Shown here in pieces: positions 57,671 through 64,000 of a stretch of DNA of 64,000 nucleotides. Below the pieces are notes generated by a model. That model did not search any database. It was given only the letters and a program-made list of their open reading frames with translations, and was not told the origin of the DNA. Each line of letters starts with the position of its first letter. Within the stretch, counting starts at the first letter, position 1. A program made the position numbers and the translations under genes. The DNA is from Anaerolineales bacterium. GTDB lineage: Bacteria > Chloroflexota > Anaerolineae > Anaerolineales > Villigracilaceae. The stretch is from assembly GCA_015075725.1 (NCBI GenBank), contig JABTTV010000001.1:1488001-1552000 (forward strand), read 5' to 3'.

Positions 57671-58567
57671 TTAGATCGATTTCACCAACTGCCAGCATGA
57701 CCGGTTATACGGCGTGTCGATCCCGTGCTTCTCGCCGCGCCTGGTTACCGCGCCGCAGATGGCGTCGATCTCGGTGGGAGCGCCGCGCCGCACATCCTGG
57801 AACATGGAGGAAAGGTTCTTCGCCGTCTTGCGCGCAACTTCCTCGGCGGCTTGGATCGGATCTTCGAACGGAAGACTTACTCGTTCTGCTTCAGCAACCT
57901 GCGCCGTCTCACGCGCCAAAGCGGACATCGCCTTGCGCGCCCAGGGATGGTTCAACAACTCACCGTTCGGCACGCGCAGCAAAGCCGTCAGCGGGTTGAT
58001 CGCGGCGTTGATGACGAGCTTGCCCCACATCAAGGAGCGGGTATCGCTTACGATCTGCAAATTGAAGTTCGAGGAACGCAAAGCCGCTTCGATGGGAGCA
58101 AGAGCCGGATTGCTTTCCAATGAAATGATTCCTTCGCCGCCGACCTTGACGAGCCCGGGTCCAAGCAAAGTGGCTCCGGTGGTGGTAATACCAAGGGCAA
58201 CGCGGCGGGGACCGAGGTCCCGCGCGAGCCGTTCGCGGTTGCCGAGTCCGTTTTGGAGGGTGAGGGCGATTCCGTCCGGCGCAAGAATCCCTTTGAGTTG
58301 ATCCGCCGCGCGTTTCGTCTGCCATGATTTGACCAGCACGATGGCGTGTTTGATTCCTTTTACTTCATTCGGGTCATTCGTGGCATGGACTTGATATGAG
58401 CGTTCGTCGCCGTTAGCATCCGAGATGCGCGCGCCGTTCTCGCCCAGGGCTTGCAAGCCGTCCTTCCACGTGCCGAGCATCGAAACGCGATGACCCGCTT
58501 CGCTCAACCGCGCCGCGAACAGCGTGGACAATGCGCCTGTGCCAACCAGTAAGATATCTTCCTTCAT
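57671..58567 (-). CDS. panE: 2-dehydropantoate 2-reductase
   Basis: 298 residues. The NADP site is LLVGTGALSTLFAARLSEAG at the N-terminus; VLVKSWQTKRAADQL, LTLQNGLGNRERL with the catalytic lysine and Asn of PanE/ApbA, and NAAINPLTALLRVPNGEL complete the family. It reduces ketopantoate to pantoate in CoA synthesis. It follows panB by twelve bases in one operon. The start ATG 58567 has GGAT upstream. Confidence 0.93.
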   Translation of the reverse strand: MKEDILLVGTGALSTLFAARLSEAGHRVSMLGTWKDGLQALGENGARISDANGDERSYQVHATNDPNEVKGIKHAIVLVKSWQTKRAADQLKGILAPDGIALTLQNGLGNRERLARDLGPRRVALGITTTGATLLGPGLVKVGGEGIISLESNPALAPIEAALRSSNFNLQIVSDTRSLMWGKLVINAAINPLTALLRVPNGELLNHPWARKAMSALARETAQVAEAERVSLPFEDPIQAAEEVARKTAKNLSSMFQDVRRGAPTEIDAICGAVTRRGEKHGIDTPYNRSCWQLVKSI

Positions 58568-58579
58568 TTCAATATCCTT

Positions 58580-59455
58580 TTACGCAATACGAAGAAATTC
58601 GTTCCATTCTTCGTCGCTCATATCAACAGCATGTTCTTCGGCGGGAAAACGTTTCGTCTCCACTTCGTCGATGTATTCCGCGAAAGCCTTGTTCATGGTT
58701 TCATGCAGGCCCGCATACTTCTTGACGAACTTCGGCGTGAAGCGGTCGAAGAGACCGAGCAGATCGTGTGTGACGAGAACCTGCCCGTCACAGCCCGCGC
58801 CCGCGCCGATGCCGATGGTGGGAATGGAAATATGTTTGGAGATGTATTCCGCGAGCCGTGCCGGGACCGACTCAAGCACGAGGCTGAACGCGCCTGCTTC
58901 TTCGAGGATCTGCGCATCTTCAAGAAGTCGCTTCGCCGCGCTTGAAGTTTTGCCTTGCGCGCGGAACCCGCCGAGTTGATGTATGGATTGCGGCGTCAGC
59001 CCGAGATGACCCATGACGGGGATTCCAGCGCCAGTGATCGCCCTGACCGCGTCGGCTCGTTCACGACCGCCTTCGAGTTTGACCGCGTCCATGCCGCCCT
59101 GCTGCAGGAAGCGCCCGGCGTTTCGCAGGGCTTCATCCGCATTGACCTGGTAGGACATGAACGGCATATCGCCGACGAGCAATGCGCTCTTTGCGCCGCG
59201 CGCCACCGCCCGCGCATGATGCAGCATTTCTTCCATTGTTACAGGCAATGTGTTTTCGTAACCGAGCACCACCATCGCGAGCGAATCGCCGACTAGGATG
59301 CAGTCAATGCCCGCCTTGTCCATCGCCGAGGCGGTGGGGTAGTCGTAGGCGGTTAACATCGTGATTGGCTCGCCGCGTTCCTTCTTCTGTCGGAACGTGA
59401 GAGTCGTCACTTTTTTACGTTGTGACGTACTGTTAGAAATGGTTGTTGTTGACAA
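58580..59455 (-). CDS. panB: 3-methyl-2-oxobutanoate hydroxymethyltransferase
   Basis: 291 residues starting at TTG 59455 with GGAGG five bases upstream; a longer frame exists but has no ribosome site. ITMLTAYDYPTASAMDKAGIDCILVGDSLAMV, the metal-binding D57, DAVKLEGG, GIPVMGHLGLTPQS and AVKLEGGRERA match PanB, which makes ketopantoate from 2-oxoisovalerate and methylene-THF. Operon with panE. Length is as usual. Confidence 0.95.
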   Translation of the reverse strand: MSTTTISNSTSQRKKVTTLTFRQKKERGEPITMLTAYDYPTASAMDKAGIDCILVGDSLAMVVLGYENTLPVTMEEMLHHARAVARGAKSALLVGDMPFMSYQVNADEALRNAGRFLQQGGMDAVKLEGGRERADAVRAITGAGIPVMGHLGLTPQSIHQLGGFRAQGKTSSAAKRLLEDAQILEEAGAFSLVLESVPARLAEYISKHISIPTIGIGAGAGCDGQVLVTHDLLGLFDRFTPKFVKKYAGLHETMNKAFAEYIDEVETKRFPAEEHAVDMSDEEWNEFLRIA

Positions 59456-59637
59456 GGTACCCTCCGGTAAAGGTAGAGTCCGGGTTGTGCGCTGACTCCC
59501 TGTTATGCGCACACATTCGGTCGATAAGATTTAACGCAGTCGCATTCAAAAGGATACGCGCCGCATTTCAATTATAACCCCACTTGACCCTTCGTTGAAG
59601 GAGGTTATAATTCAACGACTGAATTTTGGAAAGAAAC

Positions 59638-60114
59638 ATGGCTGTCGAATCGACGAACGAAGAAATCCGCGAACTCACCCTGCTCGAGCAGATCGAAAGC
59701 GACCCCGATGTCAACCAGTCCACGCTTGCCCGGCAATTGGGCGTGGCGGTCGGCACGGTCAACTGGCACATCAAGCGCCTGATCGCAAAAGGCGCGGTCA
59801 AGGTCTCGCGCGCCGAACGCAAGAAACTGCGTTACATCATCACGCCCGAAGGTCTCGCCCTGCGCGCGCGGCTGGCGGTCAATTACGTCGAGAACTCTTT
59901 TTCCGTTTATCGCCGCACCCGCCAGCGCGTCAAGGATCATCTCGCCAAAGTCCGTAAGTCCGGCTTTGACCGTGTGCGCATCACCGGCTCGGGCGACGTG
60001 GCGGATATCTGCAAACTGACCTGCATGGAACAGGGCGTTGCAATTGTGACGGATAAGTCCGCGCCCGCTCTGGTGGTGGACGGATACAAGATTCGGCTGG
60101 AAGGGTTGGAATGA
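59638..60114 (+). CDS. Winged-helix regulator of the polysaccharide locus
   Basis: 158 residues from ATG 59638. LLEQIESDPDVNQSTLARQLGVAVGTVNWHIKRLIAKGAVKV is a MarR-like winged helix of the kind annotated as EPS-associated regulators. The C-terminal half (KSGFDRVRITGSGDVADICKLTCMEQGVAIVTDKSAP) is a second small domain with GSGDVA-like phosphate loop features, so it may bind a nucleotide sugar. It overlaps the epimerase start (ATGA) at 60111, so it is the first gene of the glycan operon and probably senses its product. Confidence 0.82.
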   Translation: MAVESTNEEIRELTLLEQIESDPDVNQSTLARQLGVAVGTVNWHIKRLIAKGAVKVSRAERKKLRYIITPEGLALRARLAVNYVENSFSVYRRTRQRVKDHLAKVRKSGFDRVRITGSGDVADICKLTCMEQGVAIVTDKSAPALVVDGYKIRLEGLE

Positions 60115-61121
60115 CGGATAAGCATATCCTCATCACGGGAGGCGCGGGCTACATCGGCTCTCTCCTGACCTCGGAACTGCTCCGGCAAAAATACCGGGTC
60201 ACACTCCTGGACTCTTTGCTCTTCGGCGGCGAAAGCATCCTGCCGTTCATGAGTCATCCCAATTTTCATTTCATCAAAGCGGATGTGACCGAACACCGCG
60301 CCATCCGCGATGCCGTCAAAAAGGACTGGCAGATTCCCAATGCGGTGATTCATCTCGCAGGGATTGTGGGCTTCCCAGCCTGCCAGGCGGTGGGCAAGCA
60401 GGTCGCATGGAAATACAACTTCGAAGCGACGAAACTGGTCTTCGAGCAGTCCGCAGACCTGGGCGTGGAACGATTCGTGTTCGCATCCACCTACAGCAAT
60501 TATGGTTTATCTGAAAACGGCAAACCTGTCACTGAAGAAACGCCGTTGAATCCGCAGTCTCTGTATGCTGAAACCAAGATTGCCGGTGAAGAGTATTTGC
60601 TTGCTCAAAAGGATTCGCCATGCGCGCCTTTGCTCTTTCGCTTTGCGACGCTCTATGGCATTTCCCCCCGCACGCGCTTCGACCTGATCGTCAACCAGTT
60701 TGTTCTCGAAGCCTTCACCAAACGCCAACTCATTATCTACCAGCGCGGATACTCGCGCTCCTTCGTCCACATCCGCGACGTGGTGCGCGGCGTCATCATG
60801 GGGCTCGAAGCGGAGCAAAGCAAGATCCGCGGGCAGGTCTTCAACCTCGGCACGGAGAAGGGCAACTACTCCAAGAACGACATCGTCGGCTTTGTGCTGA
60901 GGCGCATGCCCGAAACGGTGGTCGAATATAAAGATATGTCTTTCGGCGGGGATATGCGCGATATCACCGTATCGTTCGAGAAGATCAAGCGCGTCCTCGG
61001 CTTTGAAACGACCCTGACCGTCGACGACGGCGTGCGTGAAGTGTTGTTTGCGCTCAAATCCGGTCTCATCAAAGACCCGACGGATGACCGATACAGGAAT
61101 GCGCAGTTCATAGTTCAATAG
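60111..61121 (+). CDS. NAD-dependent sugar-nucleotide epimerase/dehydratase
   Basis: 336 residues. Rossmann motif TGGAGYIGSLLTSELL, active-site Y-x-x-x-K in SLYAETKIAGEE, and the DVTEHRAIRDAV segment show an extended SDR acting on nucleotide sugars. The substrate is not assignable; FASTYSNYG precedes the YxxxK. Its start overlaps the winged-helix gene. A repeat begins directly after its TAG stop. Confidence 0.9.
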   Translation: MTDKHILITGGAGYIGSLLTSELLRQKYRVTLLDSLLFGGESILPFMSHPNFHFIKADVTEHRAIRDAVKKDWQIPNAVIHLAGIVGFPACQAVGKQVAWKYNFEATKLVFEQSADLGVERFVFASTYSNYGLSENGKPVTEETPLNPQSLYAETKIAGEEYLLAQKDSPCAPLLFRFATLYGISPRTRFDLIVNQFVLEAFTKRQLIIYQRGYSRSFVHIRDVVRGVIMGLEAEQSKIRGQVFNLGTEKGNYSKNDIVGFVLRRMPETVVEYKDMSFGGDMRDITVSFEKIKRVLGFETTLTVDDGVREVLFALKSGLIKDPTDDRYRNAQFIVQ

Positions 61122-61215
61122 TGTCGTTGCGAGGAGCGACTGTAGGGAGCGACGAAGCAATCTTCTAATTAATTTTGAGATTGCTTCGTCGGGAAGAACA
61201 CCCTCCTCGCAATGA
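61122..61215. repeat. MITE-like element 1 (TGTCGTTGCGAGGAG ends)
   Basis: Begins TGTCGTTGCGAGGAGCGA directly after a stop codon and ends CTCCTCGCAATGA, with inner inverted arms CGACGAAGCAATCT and AGATTGCTTCGTCG around an AT-rich loop. Related copy at 62207-62303. Confidence 0.85.
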
Positions 61216-61234
61216 TGAATTCCAAGGAGCAAAC

Positions 61235-62206
61235 ATGGCAGAAAATTTCTGGAAAGATAAAAAAGTGATCGTCACCGGCGGAGCGGGCTTTCTTGGCTCG
61301 TTCGTTATTGAAAAATTGAAGCAGCGCGGCGCGACGGATATCTTCATTCCACGCATCGAGAACTACAACCTCGTCGACCCAAATGACATCAGGCGTCTTT
61401 ATGCTGATACGCTCAAAGGTGTGGACCCGAAGAACGTCGTCATCATTCATCTCGCCGCCAATGTGGGCGGCATCGGCGCGAATCGCGAACATCCCGCCGA
61501 GTTTTTCTACGACAACCTGATGATGGGCGTTGAACTGATGCACCAGGCATATAAGAACGGCATTGGCAAATTCGTCGCCATCGGGACGGTCTGCGCCTAT
61601 CCCAAGTTCACGCCGGTTCCGTTCAAGGAAGATGACTTGTGGATCGGCTACCCCGAAGAGACGAATGCTCCCTACGGCCTTGCCAAGAAGATGATGCTTG
61701 TGCAAGCTCAGGCATATCGCCAGCAATATGGCTTCAACGCCATCTTCCTTTTACCGGTGAATCTCTACGGTCCGCGCGACAACTTCAATTTGCAGACCTC
61801 GCATGTCATTCCCGCCCTCATCCGCAAGGCGATTGAAGCCAAGGACCGCGGCGACAAGGAACTTCCCGCTTGGGGTGACGGTTCCCCCACGCGCGAATTT
61901 TTGTATGTGGAAGACGCAGCGGATGGAATCATCACCGCCGCAGAAAAATACAACGGCGACCAGCCTGTAAACCTCGGCTCCGGTTACGAGATTTCCATCA
62001 AGGACCTGACCGAGATGGTTGCGAAGTTAACCGACTTCCAGGGCAAGATCGTCTGGCAGACAGACAAGCCCAACGGTCAGCCTCGCCGCGGATTGGACGT
62101 GAGTCGCGCAAAGGAACTCTTCGGCTGGAGCGCGCAAGTTCCGTTCGAAGAGGGCATGAAGCGCACAGTCGAGTGGTTCAAGGCGAATCAAGACAAAATA
62201 AAATAA
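61235..62206 (+). CDS. GDP-L-fucose synthase-like NAD-dependent epimerase
   Basis: 323 residues from ATG 61235 (AAGGAGC upstream). [65 protein letters not shown], and [11 protein letters not shown] with the YxxxK site match the GDP-fucose synthase branch (Fcl/WcaG) of the SDR family. It should make a deoxy-hexose nucleotide such as GDP-fucose or a relative for the polysaccharide. A gene for the partner GDP-mannose dehydratase is not in this window. Flanked by MITE-like elements on both sides. Confidence 0.88.
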   Translation: MAENFWKDKKVIVTGGAGFLGSFVIEKLKQRGATDIFIPRIENYNLVDPNDIRRLYADTLKGVDPKNVVIIHLAANVGGIGANREHPAEFFYDNLMMGVELMHQAYKNGIGKFVAIGTVCAYPKFTPVPFKEDDLWIGYPEETNAPYGLAKKMMLVQAQAYRQQYGFNAIFLLPVNLYGPRDNFNLQTSHVIPALIRKAIEAKDRGDKELPAWGDGSPTREFLYVEDAADGIITAAEKYNGDQPVNLGSGYEISIKDLTEMVAKLTDFQGKIVWQTDKPNGQPRRGLDVSRAKELFGWSAQVPFEEGMKRTVEWFKANQDKIK

Positions 62207-62303
62207 TGTCGTTGCGAGGGCGGGGTTCTTACGCCCGAAGCAATCTCCCGTTCTGTGGGGGATCGCTTCGTCGCATAGAGCAAGAACGCTCCTCGCAATG
62301 ACA
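62207..62303. repeat. MITE-like element 2 (TGTCGTTGCGAGG ends)
   Basis: Begins TGTCGTTGCGAGG directly after the TAA stop of the preceding gene and ends GCTCCTCGCAATGACA. Inner arms CGAAGCAATCTCCC and GGGGGATCGCTTCG around a short loop. Sequence between is partly different from the copy at 61122-61215. Confidence 0.85.
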
Positions 62304-62313
62304 TGGAAACACA

Positions 62314-63159
62314 ATGACCGACCTTACCAAACACGAACCCCACACCGTTTATATCAAACCGTCCAAAGGTCTGGCGGCGTTAAACCTTAGTGACCTGTTG
62401 CGCTACCGCGAATTGATTTTCTTCATGGTCTGGCGCGACGTGAAGGTGAAATACAAACAGACCTTGCTCGGTATGGCGTGGGCTGTCGTTCAACCAGTCA
62501 TGACCATGCTGGTCTTCACCTTTCTCTTCGACCGTGTTGCCAAATTACCGACCGAGGGCGTTCCGTATCCCGTCTTTTCGTTCACTGCATTGTTGCCGTG
62601 GGGTTTGTTCGTGACCGCGCTCAATCAAGGCAGCCGTTCGCTCGTCGCGCATCAAAACATGGTGACGAAGATATATTTCCCGCGCCTCATTCTTCCCACC
62701 GCTTCGGTCTTCGCAGGGATGGTGGATTTTCTCATCGCCTTCGTCATCCTAGTGATTTTGATGTTCTACTATCAAGTTACCCCCGCCTGGCATCTCGTCT
62801 GGACTCTGCCGCTCTTCCTTCTGCTTGCCATCATCACCGCGCTGGGAGTCGCCCTCTGGCTTTCAGCGATCAACGTCCAGTATCGGGATGTGAACCAAGC
62901 CCTCCCGTTTCTGACTCAGTTTTGGCTGTTCGCCACACCTGTGGCTTATTCCGCCTCTGTGATCTCGGAGAGGTGGCAACTCGCCTACTCGCTTAATCCG
63001 ATGGCGGGCGTGGTCAACGGATTCCGCTGGGCGCTGCTCGGCGTCGGCAACGGACCGGACGCCGCGCTCTGGGTCTCAATTGGGATTTCGGTTTTGATCT
63101 TCGTTTCAGGTCTGTTCTATTTCAGAAGCATGGAAAAGACCTTTGCGGATACGATATAA
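62314..63159 (+). CDS. ABC-2-type permease for polysaccharide export (Wzm/TagG-like)
   Basis: 281 residues with about six helices. WRDVKVKYKQTLLGMAWAVVQPVMTMLVFTFLF is the signature N-terminal segment of Wzm/TagG/RfbA-type permeases, then FSFTALLPWGLFVTALN and the rest of the ABC-2 fold with LNPMAGVVNGFRWALLG. It forms the membrane channel with the Wzt-like ATPase whose gene starts at 63620. It exports lipid-linked polysaccharide across the cytoplasmic membrane. Confidence 0.94.
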   Translation: MTDLTKHEPHTVYIKPSKGLAALNLSDLLRYRELIFFMVWRDVKVKYKQTLLGMAWAVVQPVMTMLVFTFLFDRVAKLPTEGVPYPVFSFTALLPWGLFVTALNQGSRSLVAHQNMVTKIYFPRLILPTASVFAGMVDFLIAFVILVILMFYYQVTPAWHLVWTLPLFLLLAIITALGVALWLSAINVQYRDVNQALPFLTQFWLFATPVAYSASVISERWQLAYSLNPMAGVVNGFRWALLGVGNGPDAALWVSIGISVLIFVSGLFYFRSMEKTFADTI

Positions 63160-63162
63160 AAA

Positions 63163-63195
63163 GTGTCAGGTGCGAGGTGTCAGGTATCAGGTTAC
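63163..63195. repeat. Left flank repeat of four-helix-bundle gene
   Basis: GTGTCAGGTGCGAGGTGTCAGG-type phrase, an inverted partner of 63583-63618. The same phrase pair, without a gene between, is at 19455-19506. Confidence 0.75.
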
Positions 63196-63222
63196 GATAA
63201 TGCCTGAATATTGGAGAAAATT

Positions 63223-63585
63223 ATGGCGATGATCCAGAAATTTGAAGATATACAAGCCTGGCAAGAAGCACGGGTACTTGTGAAGATGATTTATAAACTG
63301 ACAAACAAAGATAATTTTTCGAAAGATTTTGGAATGAGAGATCAGATCAGGCGAGCAGCCGTTTCAGTGATGAATAATATTGCCGAAGGTTTTGATTGTG
63401 AATCCAGGGCTGAGTTTGCCCGTTTTCTTGGTATTGCCAGACGCTCTGCTGTGGAAGTGCAATCCTTGCTTTATGCGGCATTGGATGTAGAGTACATTGA
63501 CCAAAGTGAGTTTGATACACATTACGAACAAGCACGAAAAGCCAAAGCGCTTGTTGGTGGTTTCAAACGTTCGCTCACAAAATAA
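63223..63585 (+). CDS. Four-helix-bundle protein (23S rRNA intervening-sequence/avd-like family)
   Basis: 120 residues from ATG 63223 with GGAG nine bases upstream. KFEDIQAWQEARVLVKMIYKLT, FGMRDQIRRAAVSVMNNIAEGFDCESRAEFARFLGIARRSAVEVQSLLY is the well-known small helical family named after the 23S rRNA intervening-sequence protein and related to Avd of retroelements. Its molecular role is unsettled. The gene separates Wzm- and Wzt-like genes that normally adjoin and is bracketed by inverted TCAGG-type repeats, so it looks inserted. Confidence 0.9.
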   Translation: MAMIQKFEDIQAWQEARVLVKMIYKLTNKDNFSKDFGMRDQIRRAAVSVMNNIAEGFDCESRAEFARFLGIARRSAVEVQSLLYAALDVEYIDQSEFDTHYEQARKAKALVGGFKRSLTK

Positions 63586-63618
63586 CCTGACACCTGATAC
63601 TTGACACCTGACACCTAT
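63583..63618. repeat. Right flank repeat of four-helix-bundle gene
   Basis: AACCTGACACCTGATACTTG then ACACCTGACACCT: the inverted partner of 63163-63195. It starts at the four-helix-bundle stop codon and ends two bases before the Wzt-like ATG. Confidence 0.75.
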
Positions 63619-63619
63619 T

Positions 63620-64000
63620 ATGACCACAGCAATCAGCGTACACAACCTCGGCAAGCAATATAAGATCGGCGCTGCGGAGACGAAGTTCCGCTATAACATG
63701 CTGCGTGATGTGATCGTGGATACAGTCTCGGCGCCCATTCGTCTGGCGAAGGCGATGATCGGCAAATCCGACCGCCGCATGAACCAGAATTACGTCTGGG
63801 CGTTGAAGGATGTCTCTTTTGATTTGGAAGAAGGCAAAGTGCTCGGCATCGTGGGGCGCAACGGCGCGGGCAAATCCACGTTGTTGAAGATTCTCTCGCG
63901 CGTCACCGAGCCGACGACGGGAACCGTCACCGTGCGCGGACGGGTCGGCTCGCTGCTCGAAGTGGGGACGGGCTTCCATCCCGAATTGACAGGACGCGAG
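63620..64000 (+). CDS. Wzt-like polysaccharide ABC transporter ATPase, N-terminal part (continues past window)
   Basis: ATG 63620 opens a frame that has no stop by base 64000 (127 codons). It reads [13 protein letters not shown], then a family insert ([14 protein letters not shown]), [33 protein letters not shown] with the Walker [10 protein letters not shown], and the [16 protein letters not shown] segment typical of Wzt/TagH ATPases. It powers the permease encoded at 62314. A Wzt-type C-terminal carbohydrate-binding domain may follow outside the window. Confidence 0.93.
   Translation, partial: MTTAISVHNLGKQYKIGAAETKFRYNMLRDVIVDTVSAPIRLAKAMIGKSDRRMNQNYVWALKDVSFDLEEGKVLGIVGRNGAGKSTLLKILSRVTEPTTGTVTVRGRVGSLLEVGTGFHPELTGRE

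Noticed and set aside
1..64000. tRNA or rRNA genes, transposases, integrases, prophage genes
   Set aside because: No acceptor/T-loop pattern, rRNA-like segment or recombinase motif was found on reading; a tRNAscan and HMM search would be decisive.

Overview
The window looks like a chromosomal segment of a Chloroflexota bacterium, probably class Anaerolineae. Pointers are the moderate-to-high GC coding style, the SCO1664-like and DUF3090 proteins (families I know from Actinobacteria and Chloroflexi), many lipoproteins with Thr-Pro-rich linkers, and a dense scatter of short palindromic and phrase-like repeats. The assignment is inference; no rRNA, tRNA, CRISPR array, transposase or prophage was seen. 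Many genes carry a TATAAT-like box only 6-8 nt before the start codon, which suggests leaderless transcription; two divergent gene pairs share one palindromic box this way.

Layout. 1-7.9 kb: end of a ROK fructokinase, an amylosucrase, a cysteine-desulfurase-like PLP enzyme, UspA, MobA, the radical-SAM protein AmrS, an epimerase and a GNAT protein. 8-12.2 kb: a membrane protein behind an SOS-box-like promoter, then a five-gene sulfur cassette (ArsR regulator, DsrE-like, TusA-like, DsrM-like cytochrome b, DsrK/HdrD-like Fe-S protein). 12.5-19.4 kb: YugP-type zinc protease, S41 protease, HAD phosphatase, MutL, a GGDEF protein and homoserine dehydrogenase. 19.5-26.7 kb: an array of four paralogous SGNH-like lipoproteins plus two NTF2-like lipoproteins, bracketed by the SCO1664-like and DUF3090 genes and faced by a GntR/LacI-type regulator with a large palindromic operator/promoter.

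26.8-38.5 kb: methylmalonyl-CoA-mutase-type catalytic subunit, GPH transporter, RNase H-like exonuclease, a STAS / ferric-reductase-like / STAS trio, a rhodanese, a lipoprotein/membrane-protein pair, and three alkyltransferase-like (ATL) copies, one truncated beside a CPBP protease gene. 38.5-51.6 kb: large multi-spanning GT-C-like proteins, a lipoprotein, SurE, a small membrane protein interrupted by an in-frame TGA, a two-domain VOC protein, an oxidoreductase, a sulfotransferase and a glycosyltransferase-like protein; this looks like cell-surface glycan work. 51.7-64 kb: a double-FAS1 lipoprotein, alpha-glucan phosphorylase plus rhodanese, a tiny 18-codon transcription unit, a DUF4173 membrane protein, panE/panB, and the start of a polysaccharide locus (winged-helix regulator, two sugar-nucleotide epimerases, Wzm-like permease, Wzt-like ATPase) with a four-helix-bundle gene set between permease and ATPase.

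How it fits together: amylosucrase makes alpha-glucan and fructose, fructokinase takes the fructose, and the distant glucan phosphorylase could release glucose-1-phosphate from the glucan. The sulfur cassette would pass a persulfide between DsrE- and TusA-like carriers and couple it to quinones through the DsrMK-like pair. Interspersed short repeats are found between genes and also in frame inside mobA, mutL, hom and at least three membrane or surface-glycan genes.
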